This document shows, in pieces, positions 32,319 through 42,784 of a stretch of DNA of 64,000 nt. The notes beneath the pieces were generated by a model. That model was given only the letters and a program-made list of their open reading frames with translations, had not been told where the DNA came from and made no database searches. The DNA is taken from the NCBI GenBank assembly GCA_009602725.1, contig WELB01000262.1, positions 10,756 through 74,755 on the forward strand, read 5' to 3'. Both the position numbers and the translations under genes were made by a program. Origin of the DNA: Spirogloea muscicola. Taxonomy: Eukaryota; Streptophyta; Zygnematophyceae; Spirogloeales; Spirogloeaceae. The first letter of the stretch is position 1, and each line of letters begins with the position of its first letter.

Positions 32319-35300
32319 TTAGTTGGCCCAAGCTCCGGGAAAAAGCAACCGCGCACTGCCTCCCAGGACAAGCGCAGCATCTTGCCTTGACATGAGCTCC
32401 TCCTGGATATCCTTCTCACTTGGCAAGATCTGCCAACTTGCACTGTAACTGCACTCTTCTGTCACGTAGGGGAAATCACTGCATTTGACAAAAGAGGCAA
32501 GACTTAGTAACGGAGTCCTCTGGTAAGATGACGTGCTTATACTATTGCCAGTTGTGAAGTTTGTGAACAGAAGCTTCGATTGGCCCTATACACGATCTCA
32601 CTGCAGGCCAGTTCTGGGGAGCCCGCAGTTAACCTGCAGCCTAAACGATATGCAAGCAAGCCTTCCTCTGGCATTTAGACACAGGCTCGGCAGCAGAGAT
32701 TATCTATTGTTATGAGCCATAGAAAGCTGTGCAAAATCAACACGTTGAGTTACAACATGCAAGAGGGAGCATCTAGGTCATCTCCAGCCCGACCTTCCCC
32801 ACAGAAGCCTCTGGGCTCCAAATGTAATGACCAGCTCTTGGACAAGAGGCCAAGTGTCTCTATAAGGATAACCCTCCCGTGACACTCGAAAGAAAGCACT
32901 TACCTTCACAAAGACCTGCGACAATGACCAGGGACAAGTGATCATCACGTAGCAGCTTAAGCTACACCCAAACTGCAGATTTGAAATCATATTGCACTGC
33001 TCAGTTCCTGAGAATTGAGGTTCACGAGCTCGACTGATAGCTGCTATAAAGCAGAAATCTTGGAATGATGCCTAGAAGAGACACTTCAATGGTCAAACAA
33101 GGTACAGTGCGTCACCCTTGGAAAGCGAGACAGGCTGAGGAGAGCAGTCCAGGCTTCTCGGCCCTCTCCATTCTCCCTGTAGGTGACATGAATGAGGCAA
33201 AACCTTAACATTGTGAACACCAACCCTGAAGATGGACACTTAAGGGCGGAGCAGACATAGTAGTATCTTACACGTGCAAGAAACTAATGTAAAAACTTCT
33301 CATAGCAAAGTCAATTCCTGCAGATATCAGCATCTGGATTACAACGTCCACCATGTCCTTGACTTTGTGGAGCATGCCAAGGGGTCTACTGGACCTCAGA
33401 CAGCAGGTTGGAGCTTGTCTTGTGCACTGACTTACAGCGGGGGCTTGCAGAAACCAAAGTGGTCAATCATGACGTTGGTGTAAGGATATGTGGCGCACAA
33501 AATTTCAATTTCCTCAAGGTGCAGTAGCAAGCCCTGCAGCATGCCATCCAGTTCAAAGGATATCAGCAAGTTATCTACACTCCATTGAGTACTTAGCAAG
33601 TTGAAGTCTCTGCACCAGCGTAAAGAGACACATGAATGAAGTGGTGAGTATATATGTGTGCTGCTACAGTGCAACTTTGCCTGTCAAGGCCTTGTGCGTG
33701 GGCTTGGGCACCTTGAAGCACATGAAGCCAACTGGCGCACCAAGCTCGCCTGCTCTCCGAAACATAGCGCGCCCTACCTCATTGGTCATCTGTAAGATTG
33801 ACTGTGACAGTCAATCTTTGCAATAAGCACACATCACTAGTGGCAGATCAGAGAGATTTGAAAATGTAGTAACTCAAGACAAAGATAAATCAGAAGGTTA
33901 ATTGGGGAGAGAAAGTGTGGCTCTGCTTTGTGCTCAGCAGAGCAGTTTCATAAAGTAAGACAGGCTTTTGTATGATCCTGGAGAAAGCTAGCTCCACGTG
34001 TAATGGTGGACAATGGAGGTCAATGTACCATGGACTTACTTTCTGCCCACTTGGCCAAAGGTAAGGGTTGAAGCGCACAGCTCTGAAGCCTCCCTAGCAG
34101 AGGGAAGAGCCCAATGCTTATTATTCGTATAAGCCTGAGAACTCCGGTGTTTGCATGTCCATGCAACAGCATCATTTATAATGCGAATGAGAGATTACAG
34201 CTGCCGACAGCAAGTGCTCTGTGATTGTCCAACAAAACCAGCACAGTGCTTGACAATTACTGATCTCTGGTTCGAGTAAGAAGTTCTGATCCTGAATCCC
34301 GATCTGACAGGCTCATGCTTAAAACACAGGACTGAGGTCCAGGGTGCCCGACACGAGAGGTCGGAGGTCCACCCCAGCGGAAGCACCTGGGTCAGGAGCC
34401 GTGTCATCTCCTCCAAGCCACCACCGCCCTCAGTGGGGTCTGCTAAGCAGCAACCCACAAACTTGCCAGGGTAGAGCTGCAAAACGCTGACCCCTCATCT
34501 TGGTGTCACCGTGCCAATCACGACAAGAAGCAATGGCTCTGAAGCCAAGAAAACATACACCAGATTGGCATGCACCGCATACGCTCTACACACCTGGAGA
34601 CGTATGAGTGATCAAAGCGGTGATTGATAGGCTGCACAATGAGTGCCCCGTCGATCCCAGCGGCTCTCATGCCCTGTAATTGAGCACAGCTTGCCGTCAA
34701 CCACCAATCAAAGTTCATCTGGCCCGGCCTCACGCTCATGCGTTACGAAGTGACCAAATATGCCGAAGCTTGAACCTGACAGAGGATATGTGGTCATTCA
34801 GCGTGACAGCTACAGCAGGGGTGGCTGTTCATGCAGCTACTTATTGAGCTCATGGTCAGCTTCTCGATAACGCCACTCACGTCCGGATCACACTTTGCCA
34901 AGCTCTACTTGCTAGAGAAGACCTCAGCCACAGGTGCCAGCTGCTTACATCAAGAAGGTGCTGCACACTGCCAAGAACCGTGGGCTCCTGGCCGGGATAG
35001 TAAGGGAAGTCCTCAGCCTGCACTACATGCACGCTCGTGAGCACGGGCTGTGCTTGAGCACGAAACACAGCGTCAGCTCCACCTCCTGACAGCTGCCTGA
35101 ATTGCACACTGTCTACTCAAAGAAGGTGAAGCTGTATGGAGACAGAGTATGCCTTTACGGCTCTTGCCAAAGCTACTCAACTGGAAGCGCCGAGCCGGCC
35201 ATGAGAACCTAAACCCTAAATTTCTAAATCCCTCAACCCCAGCCCTAAACCCTAAACCCTAAACCCTAGAACCTCAATCCTAAGTATCAAACTCTAAAAC

Positions 35301-35487
35301 TGCCCCTGAGAAAATGGCATAACCCGAGGTTGGGAAGACAAGGGTCTTCAATATTCGTTGTTATCAAAGCAGGATGTGGATGGTGATGGCCCGGCGGGCT
35401 GGCAGCACGGACCTCCCCGGGGCCGGCCCAGACGTGGAGATGGCTGTCGATGAGGAGGGGAGCCGCCGGTGGCGGCGCCGCCGCCAT
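32319..35487 (-). CDS. Metal-dependent hydrolase of the amidohydrolase-2 (TIM-barrel) family
   Basis: The protein resembles plant amidohydrolase-2 enzymes, which hydrolyse cyclic or lactone substrates; the true substrate is unknown. Exons on the minus strand include 35487-35413 (MAAAPPPAAPLLIDSHLHVW, the HxH metal motif), 35017-34949 (EDFPYYPGQEPTVLG), 34673-34594 (GIDGALIVQPINHRFDHSYV), 34486-34387 (LYPGKFVGCCLADPTEGG), one near 34070-34040 (VRFNPYLWPSGQK), 33800-33700 (MTNEVGRAMFRRAGELG, FMCFK), 33560-33430 (PYTNVMIDHFGFCKPP, a metal His), 32960-32790 (AFFRVSREGYPYRD, RLLWG) and the last one ending 32319 (SDFPYVTEECSY, the acid). All four expected metal-site motifs are present. Initiation could be further upstream, because the frame stays open into a GC-rich region with an N at 35794. 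Intron 1 contains telomere-like repeats. Confidence 0.85.
35205..35282 (+). repeat. Interstitial telomere-like tract (CCCTAAA)n in amidohydrolase intron 1
   Basis: Three perfect CCCTAAA units at 35240-35265 are flanked by degenerate ones (AACCCTAAATTTCTAAATCC, CCCTAGAACCTCAATCC). This is the plant-type telomere repeat. Confidence 0.85.
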
Positions 35488-35934
35488 GCCTTCGTCGACC
35501 GCCGAGGGCTTCTCCCGCTCCACGGCGAAGATGCGCGCTGCGTCGGCCTGCCGCTTCCTGCACCCCAGCCGTGGCCGAAGGACAACGACAGCGCCAACTG
35601 GAGCAGCCGCCGTATCGCGCCGAGCTGCCAAAGAAGGCGGCGGCGGCGGCAGAGACGGCGGCGGCGGCGCTGGCCGCGGTGGGGATCGCGGCGGCGGACC
35701 TGCCGAAGAAGGCGGAGGCCGCGAGCGAGGACAGGATGAGCAGCGGCCCCAGGCTGGCGGAGCGCCGCTGCTGGTGGAAGGCGCCCCGCCGCTNCGCCGC
35801 GCCGCCGCCGCAGCCGCCGCCGCGGCGGCACCGCCGCCGCGTGCGAGCATCTGCGGCGCCGCTGCGGCTCAGTTCTCTTCCGGCTCACGGACAGCTTGAC
35901 GTGTGCGAGTGGACACTTGCAGCTTCCCATGCAG
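35488..35934. other. GC-rich 5' region of amidohydrolase gene with one N
   Basis: CGG/CCG triplets (35635-35700, 35790-35850) resemble those at the starts of other host genes. The N at 35794 lies inside them. The minus frame is open from 35850 and could encode a longer N-terminal leader. Confidence 0.5.
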
Positions 35935-36115
35935 AAGAAAGTGCTCGCCCAGTGAGGGTAGGGGCTGGAAAAGCCAGCCCAAAAAAGAATGAACAGAGTA
36001 TGAAAAGGGGGCCAGGGGAAGCGCTAAGACAAACAAGCACACAGAGAAACAAAGCAGCTACAAATCACTCAGCTAAGCAGCCGCAGGTCGGAGATGCTAG
36101 GAGATGCATGCAGAG
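35935..36115 (-). mobile_element. LINE family C 3' end
   Basis: Stem-loop GGGGCTGGAAAAGCCAGCCC lies at 35961-35980 next to AAGAATGAACAGAGTATGAA, GGGGCCAGGGGAAGCGCTAA and AAACAAAGCAGCTAC. The same order occurs at 53085-53240 and 53941-54075. The coding end (antisense to CTAAGCAGCCGCAGGTCGGA) corresponds to SDLRLLS. Confidence 0.75.
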
Positions 36116-36460
36116 GTCCACTCCTGACACTTTGCTGGCCCTTTCGAGCTGTAATCTTGCTGCTTCTTTGAGTTCTACAGCGCTCCCAGGCACTCACAAT
36201 ACACCAGCGTGCTGGGCGTGCATTAGCCCAGGCTAATGGCTTCCATGGCGGTGGTTTGGCTCCTCAGCTTAGTTTGTCAGACATGCTACGTGCTCACTCG
36301 GGGATATATTGTCCCCATTACCCAGCTCATTACCCCGTAAACAGGACATTTGTCAGGCTACAATTGGCCTCCCTTTATTGATTTCATGCGCACCGCGCGC
36401 CTTCTCTCTTCTGGGCTGGCTACTCACAGCCATCGCCCTCTACTGGAAGCGTCTTCCTCT
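36116..36460 (+). mobile_element. LINE family E C-terminus and 3' UTR
   Basis: It encodes QRSQALTIHQRAGRALAQAN, then LSLSDMLRAHSG. The 3' UTR matches 5857-5990 over about 140 bases with small differences and ends in the hairpin CTGGGCTGGCTACTCACAGC (36411) and TCTACTGGAAGCGTCTT. The start meets the start of the minus-strand family C copy at 36115, so the two elements are joined 5' to 5'. Confidence 0.75.
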
Positions 36461-37210
36461 CTTCTGATCCGAGCTGCCAATTAAGTCTGGGGCATGGGTA
36501 TAGCTGCTGCATCTAGGGGTAATATGCATTGAGGCCCTGCCTAACATTCAGTAATGGTGAGTGCTGCTCGGAGCCCCTCCTCTGGCCTTCCCGCGACTCT
36601 GTGGCATTTGCGGAGGTGGTGCAAATTGCGCAATTGGCATCACAGGCAAGATGGTTTCACAGGCAAGGAGCTCGCAGGGGTTGTGGCACTACATGACACG
36701 ACATCATTGCCAACTTGGGAGGTGGCACTCGGGCAGTGAAGAGCACAGAGCACCCTTCTCAACAGAGGATGTGCAAGCTTTGTGCCCTGTATCCTGCTCA
36801 TTGCGCCATCCGGCCCATTCAGACCTTGCACATTCCTCTGGGCTGGCCTCTCACAGCCATTGCCGTGATTTGGGAGAGCTCTTCTTTAAGCATCTGGGTG
36901 GTAAGAGTCACAATTTGCTCCTGAAATGCAATTCCGTAGCTACAGTAAAGCAACAATAGCAGAGCTCTGGAAGAGAGCCGATTGTCATCCTCAGGCTTCA
37001 CCATGGTCTGCGAGGCAGCTCAGTGATATACTGGTCTTTCGAGGTCACTGACTGCCTTTGCTTTTGCACATTGCTGTAGTTTTTCCTCAAGGTGGACAGC
37101 AATCAAGAGAGGTCTACATCAGTCTAGTAGCAGATAATTATACCCTTGACAAAAAGTAGTTGAAGATAAAGTGTTTCGATGCGAGTCACCGCCGTTTAAG
37201 CACAAGTTGG
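36461..37210. other. Intergenic stretch with one hairpin module
   Basis: A plus-strand hairpin GGGCTGGCCTCTCACAGCC sits at 36838-36856 with TTGGGAGAGCTC after it, a short LINE 3' UTR remnant. Elsewhere no gene is recognised. Confidence 0.5.
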
Positions 37211-40200
37211 TTAAACGAATGAACGCTGCCTCAAGTCTCTCATGGCCCCGGCCGCAGCATTTCTGCCTGGAGCACCCATGACGCCACCTCCTGGGTGCGC
37301 GCCAGCACCACAGAGGTAGAGGCCCCTGACGGGCGTCCGATAGTCCGAGGAGCCCCGCACGGGCCGCAGCAGGAACAAGGAATCGAGGCCCATGGACCCG
37401 TGGAAGATGTTGCCGCCTAGCACAGAGCATGCACATCGTGATTACGCTCAGTCAACGACCAAACTGATGCCCGCAAGTTGAATATGTTCATACTTGATAT
37501 TGAATGTAGCAAGCCAATCAGGGAATAGACTGCTCTGTGAGACAACAGTGTCATCCTTCATAGACGAGAGGGCTGTGGAGGAGCGACTCGGACCTGTGAG
37601 GCCGAAAACCTGCTCCAAGTCAGGCGGAGTGAGGATGTCACGAGTGACAACGGAGGATGTGAAACCAGGAGCATACTCCTCCACTAGCCGGAAGCACGCA
37701 TCAGCAAATTCATCCTAGCAAAGAGACATTTAGGCGGAATGTCAAAGAGACATTTAGGCGGAATGTCAGAGACTCCCACAATGAAAAGCATGCAACCTGA
37801 GCCTCAAAGATATAAACAATCCTGCTGGCTGAAGATTCTTGGCAGTAAGTCGCTGACCTTCTGCTTTGTGTTGGCCCATGTGCCCTCATGCAGCTTGTAA
37901 GGCGTGTACTGGACAAACAAGTTGATGACATGCTTCCCTGCAAATAAGCAGGAACACACTGTAGCTCTATGATGTGTTATAGCCGAAGGGTCATACATTC
38001 AGGGGGAAGAGCTTGTTGAGAAGCACATCATCATCCAAGTTGAAATCTCTTACCTGGAGGAGAGATGGTTCTGTCAAGGGCAGATGGTATAGTCATCTCA
38101 ATAAGAGGGCGCGTTGAGGCACACCCCTTGACTGCATCTGTGTATGCTTTGTGAATGTCACTGATGCTGCTCACCATACATGCAAAGTCATGTCAATCAG
38201 CCTTCAGCAAAGCAAGTCATGAAGACAAACAGCTAGTTTTTGATAGCCTTTCCACGCACAAAGACTGGCATCACATGCATGCAGCATGCACTTTGGAGTG
38301 GTTGTGCTTGACCACTAGGTCATCCACAACTACCAGAGCTGCTCTTGCTTCTCCCAGTCACGTCATGGTTGCCCATTACTAGATGTGCTCTTCACCTCTC
38401 AGTGCCAAGGTGAATGGTTCCCATATGTTCAGGGCCTAGCGTCCCTTCTCTTGTAGGAGTAGCCTTATAATTTGGTAGCCGGTCGACTGCAACGTTGATC
38501 TTCGTAGTAGCCTGCAATACCATGGGATGAATATTGATGTTTGTAGTAGCCTGCAATACTATGAGATGAAGTAAACTTGCAGTACTAATTCAGCAACATG
38601 CTGCCAGATGTGGCTCTCAGATTACTTTACACAGTTGACACTCCTTTGTCATGCTCAGTAAATGAGCAAGATGGCAAGAGGTACAAGTACATGTGCGTAA
38701 GGTCCAGTCCAGCGGAGCTGGCATTTCTCAACTACACGACCTTTCAGTTGCAATAGGACAGGAAAAAAAGGAAAGCTAACCCGCACCTACCGAGGTATAG
38801 TCAATTGAACGTATGGCTGTCCTGAATTCTGCAGGTAAAGCAGCTGGGATCAGCTTCTGCTGCCACATCAACAATAGAAGTCCAACTCAAGGTAAAGAGC
38901 ATTGCTTACATATTGTTCTTTCTATAATGCTTGTGACTCACAACCAGGACAAGGTCATTAGGACAAAGACCACAACATACTGGTGCTCTGAGAAAGAGCT
39001 CAATGCCGCAAGTAGCTCTCAACGGGGCTGATTGAGATGTAAGCAAGACCCACCTCAAATGTGACATGGGGTGTAGCATTTGACAGCACCTGCTTGGCCT
39101 TCACCTCAGTGCCATCCTCCAGCAGTACCTGCCAGGTCCAGGTCATCCTTTACTTTTGCCCTTGATTGACACATGCCCTTCTGCTTGGCCTGCCTGACAC
39201 AGGCCCTTCTGCTTGGCCTGCCTACCTCAAGGACAAGATTGATGAGCAGGTTCTGGCTCAGGCTATGAAGGAACCACGATTCTTACTCCAGTCACTCTGC
39301 CACCACTGCCTTGACTGTCAACGCCTTCCACCACAATCTCCTTGACCTGCAACTGTGAAGGTTCGTCAATTGGGTTGTGACAAGCAGAACAGAACTCTTA
39401 AATAGACGAAGTTTTAAGCAACTACCAAGGGAGTTGAGGGCGCTCTGCTCAGTGACATCCTTGATGCAGTTGGACATGGACAGGACCTCTGCATTGGTGC
39501 CAAATTTGACCCCAGCTTCTGCGCCAGCTGAGGCGATGGCCAAGGACACAGATCCCATGCCTCCCTCCACAAAACTGGGATTGCAATCAACAAGGCTCCT
39601 CATGAAGCTCTGGTTGGTATCGAGCCAATACTAGCGAGTACTTTTGCATCAGTCCCAAATACTCAGAAGTTGAACCATTGAGTTGAGCGTCATCTACACA
39701 AAAGTAGGACAACGGCCGAGCCTATATTATCGCATGAATGCTGACTTACGACCATACTCCTCGCTTGCCATCAGTCTCCCCCATCACATGGTGGAGAAGT
39801 ACGTAACCGCTGCCGAGTGTATGTGGGCTCGCCTGCATGATTGACAGATAGCAGGAAGAGCATCATTTGCTTGGTGGCAGCAGGAACCTTGCAGCTGGAC
39901 TACTAGATATAGCACGTTTGTGCAATTAATTGTATCTCTTTTTGCTCTGTACCTGCATATCCTATATGGAGAGAGCCACAGTCATGCATTGGCTTGGAAA
40001 GTATGTATTTTGGAATTGCTCGTTTGAAATTGTAACAAGGCTCTTTCTGGGAGCAGTGGTGTGAATAGGCCATCTATTGTTGTCAAGGTTTGATTTAGAT
40101 TGAGCGTTCAACAAATACATACCATAGCCCCGATGACTGCATCAGTTGCTAGGGTTGCTTTCAAGACATCTGCCTGGCCAGCAGCCAAGACGCAGTAGTG

Positions 40201-41653
40201 AATATGTGAAATGGATGGCCGCCACTTGAAACACCCGTTTGTAACAGAAGATTACCCTCCCCTCCAAATGTGGTGCTTGAGCAATCTACTACCAGGACCA
40301 TGATTTCTGTCAAGCATCTGACTGACCTGAAACCATCGGTCAAGGACAGTTGCAGCTGGGGCAAGCATCAGTTCTGCGAATTCACTATCAACAGAGACAA
40401 AGCACAGTGCCACAGTCAACGACCATAGTCTACCACAAGGAGAGCAGCCATGCTTTGATGTCACACACTGTAGTCACACAAGTATCACAAATCTGTCGCT
40501 GGATGTCACATGCCACACTAGCTGCAGCCTGAGCCTTTCCTATACCTCAAGAGCTCAACCTGCTACCAGCTCTCACACGCAATCATCTTAGTAGAATGCA
40601 GCAGGTACGTTCTTACAGTGTGCTCTTGGCACCCATGGCCGCCAGGCGCCTGAGCATGCCAGCCGTGCTCCTTGTCTGCTGCCACTGCTCAGACAACCGC
40701 CAACCTCCTTGCCTCCATGACAATGGCTCCGGAGGTACTGTGTCTAGAAGGGGGTCCAGGAAGGCTGTGAACTTCCCCAGCATCTGCTCATACCTGCTGA
40801 AAAGTATGAGCGGCAGGCAGCGGTGCATTTCCTCCCACTCTCCCAATGCTGCATACTGCAGCCGGAGTCGTGCCACAAGACTAAATCCTAAACCCTAAAC
40901 TCTAAATCAGTTGAGCTGGCATGGGAGCTTGCACAAGGGGCGGCACGGAACGTGAAGAGGCATATAAGTAAGTGGAGACCGTTACGACTCATCAGGCCTG
41001 ATTGGCCTTGACGTACTTGGGATACGCCTTGGCGTCGGCCTTGGAGAACTTTGATATCTCGGCGTTGTTGAGCTCTGAATCAGGGCCCATGAGCAGGTAG
41101 CGGCCATCGCAGAGCGGCGTGAACGAGGACGGGCTCCTTGGGAGGAGCTTCAGACCGTGCTGGTGCAGCTTCAGGTCCCTGCACTGCCAGCAGCACACGC
41201 CAACACCATCGCAATTAAGGGCCGTTTTGCTAGTCGCAGAATTGAAGGCAGCGGAAACATTACGACGATTGTAAGCAGGGGCCGTAAATACCACACGATA
41301 CTTGATCGAGCACATTGGCAATTGGCAAGCTCGAAGAGGGGGCGAACTCAATGCAAAGGCGAAATTTTCCGGCCAGCTCTAGCTAACATAATGGAAGTAC
41401 GAATTCGCATCAGTAATCCCAGGCAGGCAGTGAGCTGCAGATAGGTGCGCGCCTGATGATGGCCGGGCGAAGGAGGCTCTGGAGGTAGCTGGCGCGGGAG
41501 AACTTGAACCCCGGGACAAGCTCCTCGGTAACTGCAGCGCCGCCCAGCACAGGCCGCCGCTCCAGCACCGCCACGCTCCGGCCGGCCTTGGCGAGGTACG
41601 CGGCGGCGACGAGGCCGTTGTGCCCGCCGCCGACGACGACCACATCCCACAGC
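37211..41653 (-). CDS. FAD-dependent oxidoreductase, phytoene-desaturase/PYROXD2-like
   Basis: This is a flavoprotein of the phytoene-desaturase-like oxidoreductase group (PYROXD2 in animals; an uncharacterised FAD/NAD(P)-binding oxidoreductase in plants). Exon 41653-41453 carries the dinucleotide-binding motif [20 protein letters not shown] and [20 protein letters not shown]. Later exons include 41178-41017 ([20 protein letters not shown]), 40793-40617 ([17 protein letters not shown]), near 40400 ([17 protein letters not shown]), 40190-40140, 39840-39750 ([18 protein letters not shown]), near 39590-39440 ([20 protein letters not shown]), 39360-39290, 39130-39060 ([14 protein letters not shown]), 38510-38460, 38130-38060, 37930-37860 ([19 protein letters not shown]), 37700-37570 and 37423-37211 ([20 protein letters not shown]). 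The gene looks complete except for the first exon. A GC donor is implied at 41452. The reaction and substrate are unknown. Confidence 0.88.
37719..37766. repeat. Tandem duplication, two 23-bp units in an intron
   Basis: AAAGAGACATTTAGGCGGAA plus TGTC occurs twice back to back, then AGAGACTCC. It lies between exons of the oxidoreductase gene. A second, looser duplication (GTAGTAGCCTGCAATAC twice) lies at about 38503-38560. Confidence 0.75.
40882..40909 (+). repeat. Short telomere-like tract in an oxidoreductase intron
   Basis: AAATCCTAAACCCTAAACTC and TAAATC lie between exons 41017 and 40793 of the minus-strand gene. Confidence 0.65.
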
Positions 41654-42069
41654 CTGAAAATGCCGGCGAAGCGGAGCAGGACAAAGGTCGGCCGTCGGGC
41701 GTTTCATCTGGCGCATCCAGCGGAGCGGAGCTGCAGGCAACCGCGCACGGCCATGGCGGCACGGCGGCACGGGCCTTGGCGGCCGGACCTGCCGGTGAAG
41801 GCGCCAGCCCCGGCGGCCTTGACGTCGACTACCGCCGCCGCGAGCGCGACCCCCGCCCCCGCCGGGGGCGCCATGACCGGAAAGGCNGATCTAGCGTGAT
41901 CATTGCATGGCTGCCGCAGCGGGGCCGGCCACGTGACGCCAGGGCCCCCCGGGTCCAGGAGGGCGGGTCGCCAGTCTGGCGGGGCCCCAGATCTGGCGGC
42001 CTCGCTCGGCGGCGGCGGCTAAGCGACGGCGGGCTGACCCGACGAGCGTGGGCGACGGGCGGCGTGGAG
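41654..42069. other. GC-rich 5' flank of oxidoreductase gene with one N
   Basis: The region holds the unidentified first exon of the oxidoreductase and an N at 41887. It is rich in CCG/CGG triplets and merges into LINE sequence near 42070. Confidence 0.4.
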
Positions 42070-42410
42070 CACAAGCGGGGCACAAGAAGTGGCTCTCTTG
42101 AAGCCCCTTCGCAGCTGCTTAGCGTTTTATGGCTGCTGCTTCCGGGTCTCGGCAGAGTGCCGCTTTTCCTGCTCCGAGTTACTCTGATCTGCAGTTGCTC
42201 ACACGTTGATACTGAGCATCCATCTGCATCTCCCTCTGCACCGCCTTGCACTTTGTAGTGTAGTCCTTTTTCGGCACTTCTATCTTTGGCTTTGAACATT
42301 GTCCATTGTTTTTGGGTTGGCTTTGCCAGCCCCTCTTCTCTATGGGCGGGCACTTTCTCTTGAAGCCCCGTCGTAGCTGCTTAGCATCTTAGGCCCCTCC
42401 GTTATTTGGC
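42070..42410 (+). mobile_element. LINE family B 3' end
   Basis: The coding end SYSDLQLLTR precedes a stop near 42210. It is followed by GCATCCATCTGCATCTCCCT, TTTTTCGGCACTTC, TTTGGCTTTGAACATTGTCC and the stem-loop GGGTTGGCTTTGCCAGCCCC (42314-42333). It is very similar to the antisense copy at 42785-43060. Confidence 0.75.
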
Positions 42411-42424
42411 CCCTTCGAACCTTT

Positions 42425-42784
42425 GTCGATTCTTCTCGGGCTGGCTTTTCACCGCCCTTGCCCCCATTGGGGTTCCACGAAAATGTCGTGTATTGAACGA
42501 CGAACGAAGGCCAAATGGCCAAATGTGAAGGCAAGCACATTTGAAGACCTACGTAACCCACAGCAAATTGACCCGCTCAATAACCACGGGTCAAAACATA
42601 AAGGTCACTAACCGATGCCTGAATACTGATATTAAATACGAAACCCTTCTGCCACCAACTAGAGCTCGCCCAGCTTTCTGGTGCACAGCATTAGCCAGGG
42701 CACGCTGCAGACCGGCCGAAAATCATCGTCGCAAGAACGACAGATATGCAGCTGGCAAGCCCATCTCAGCCGAAATCACACTGG
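42425..42784 (-). mobile_element. LINE family A 3' end, head to tail behind the long family B copy
   Basis: The start is antisense to GGCAAGCCCATCTCAGCC (42751-42770), which matches codons of GLPAAYLS in family A. It ends SVSDLYVLTRGY, then the UTR with the GGCCAAATGGCC palindrome (42509-42520) and hairpin GGGCTGGCTTTTCACCGCCC (antisense-paired at 42437). Its first base follows directly on the last base of the family B 3' UTR. Confidence 0.75.
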
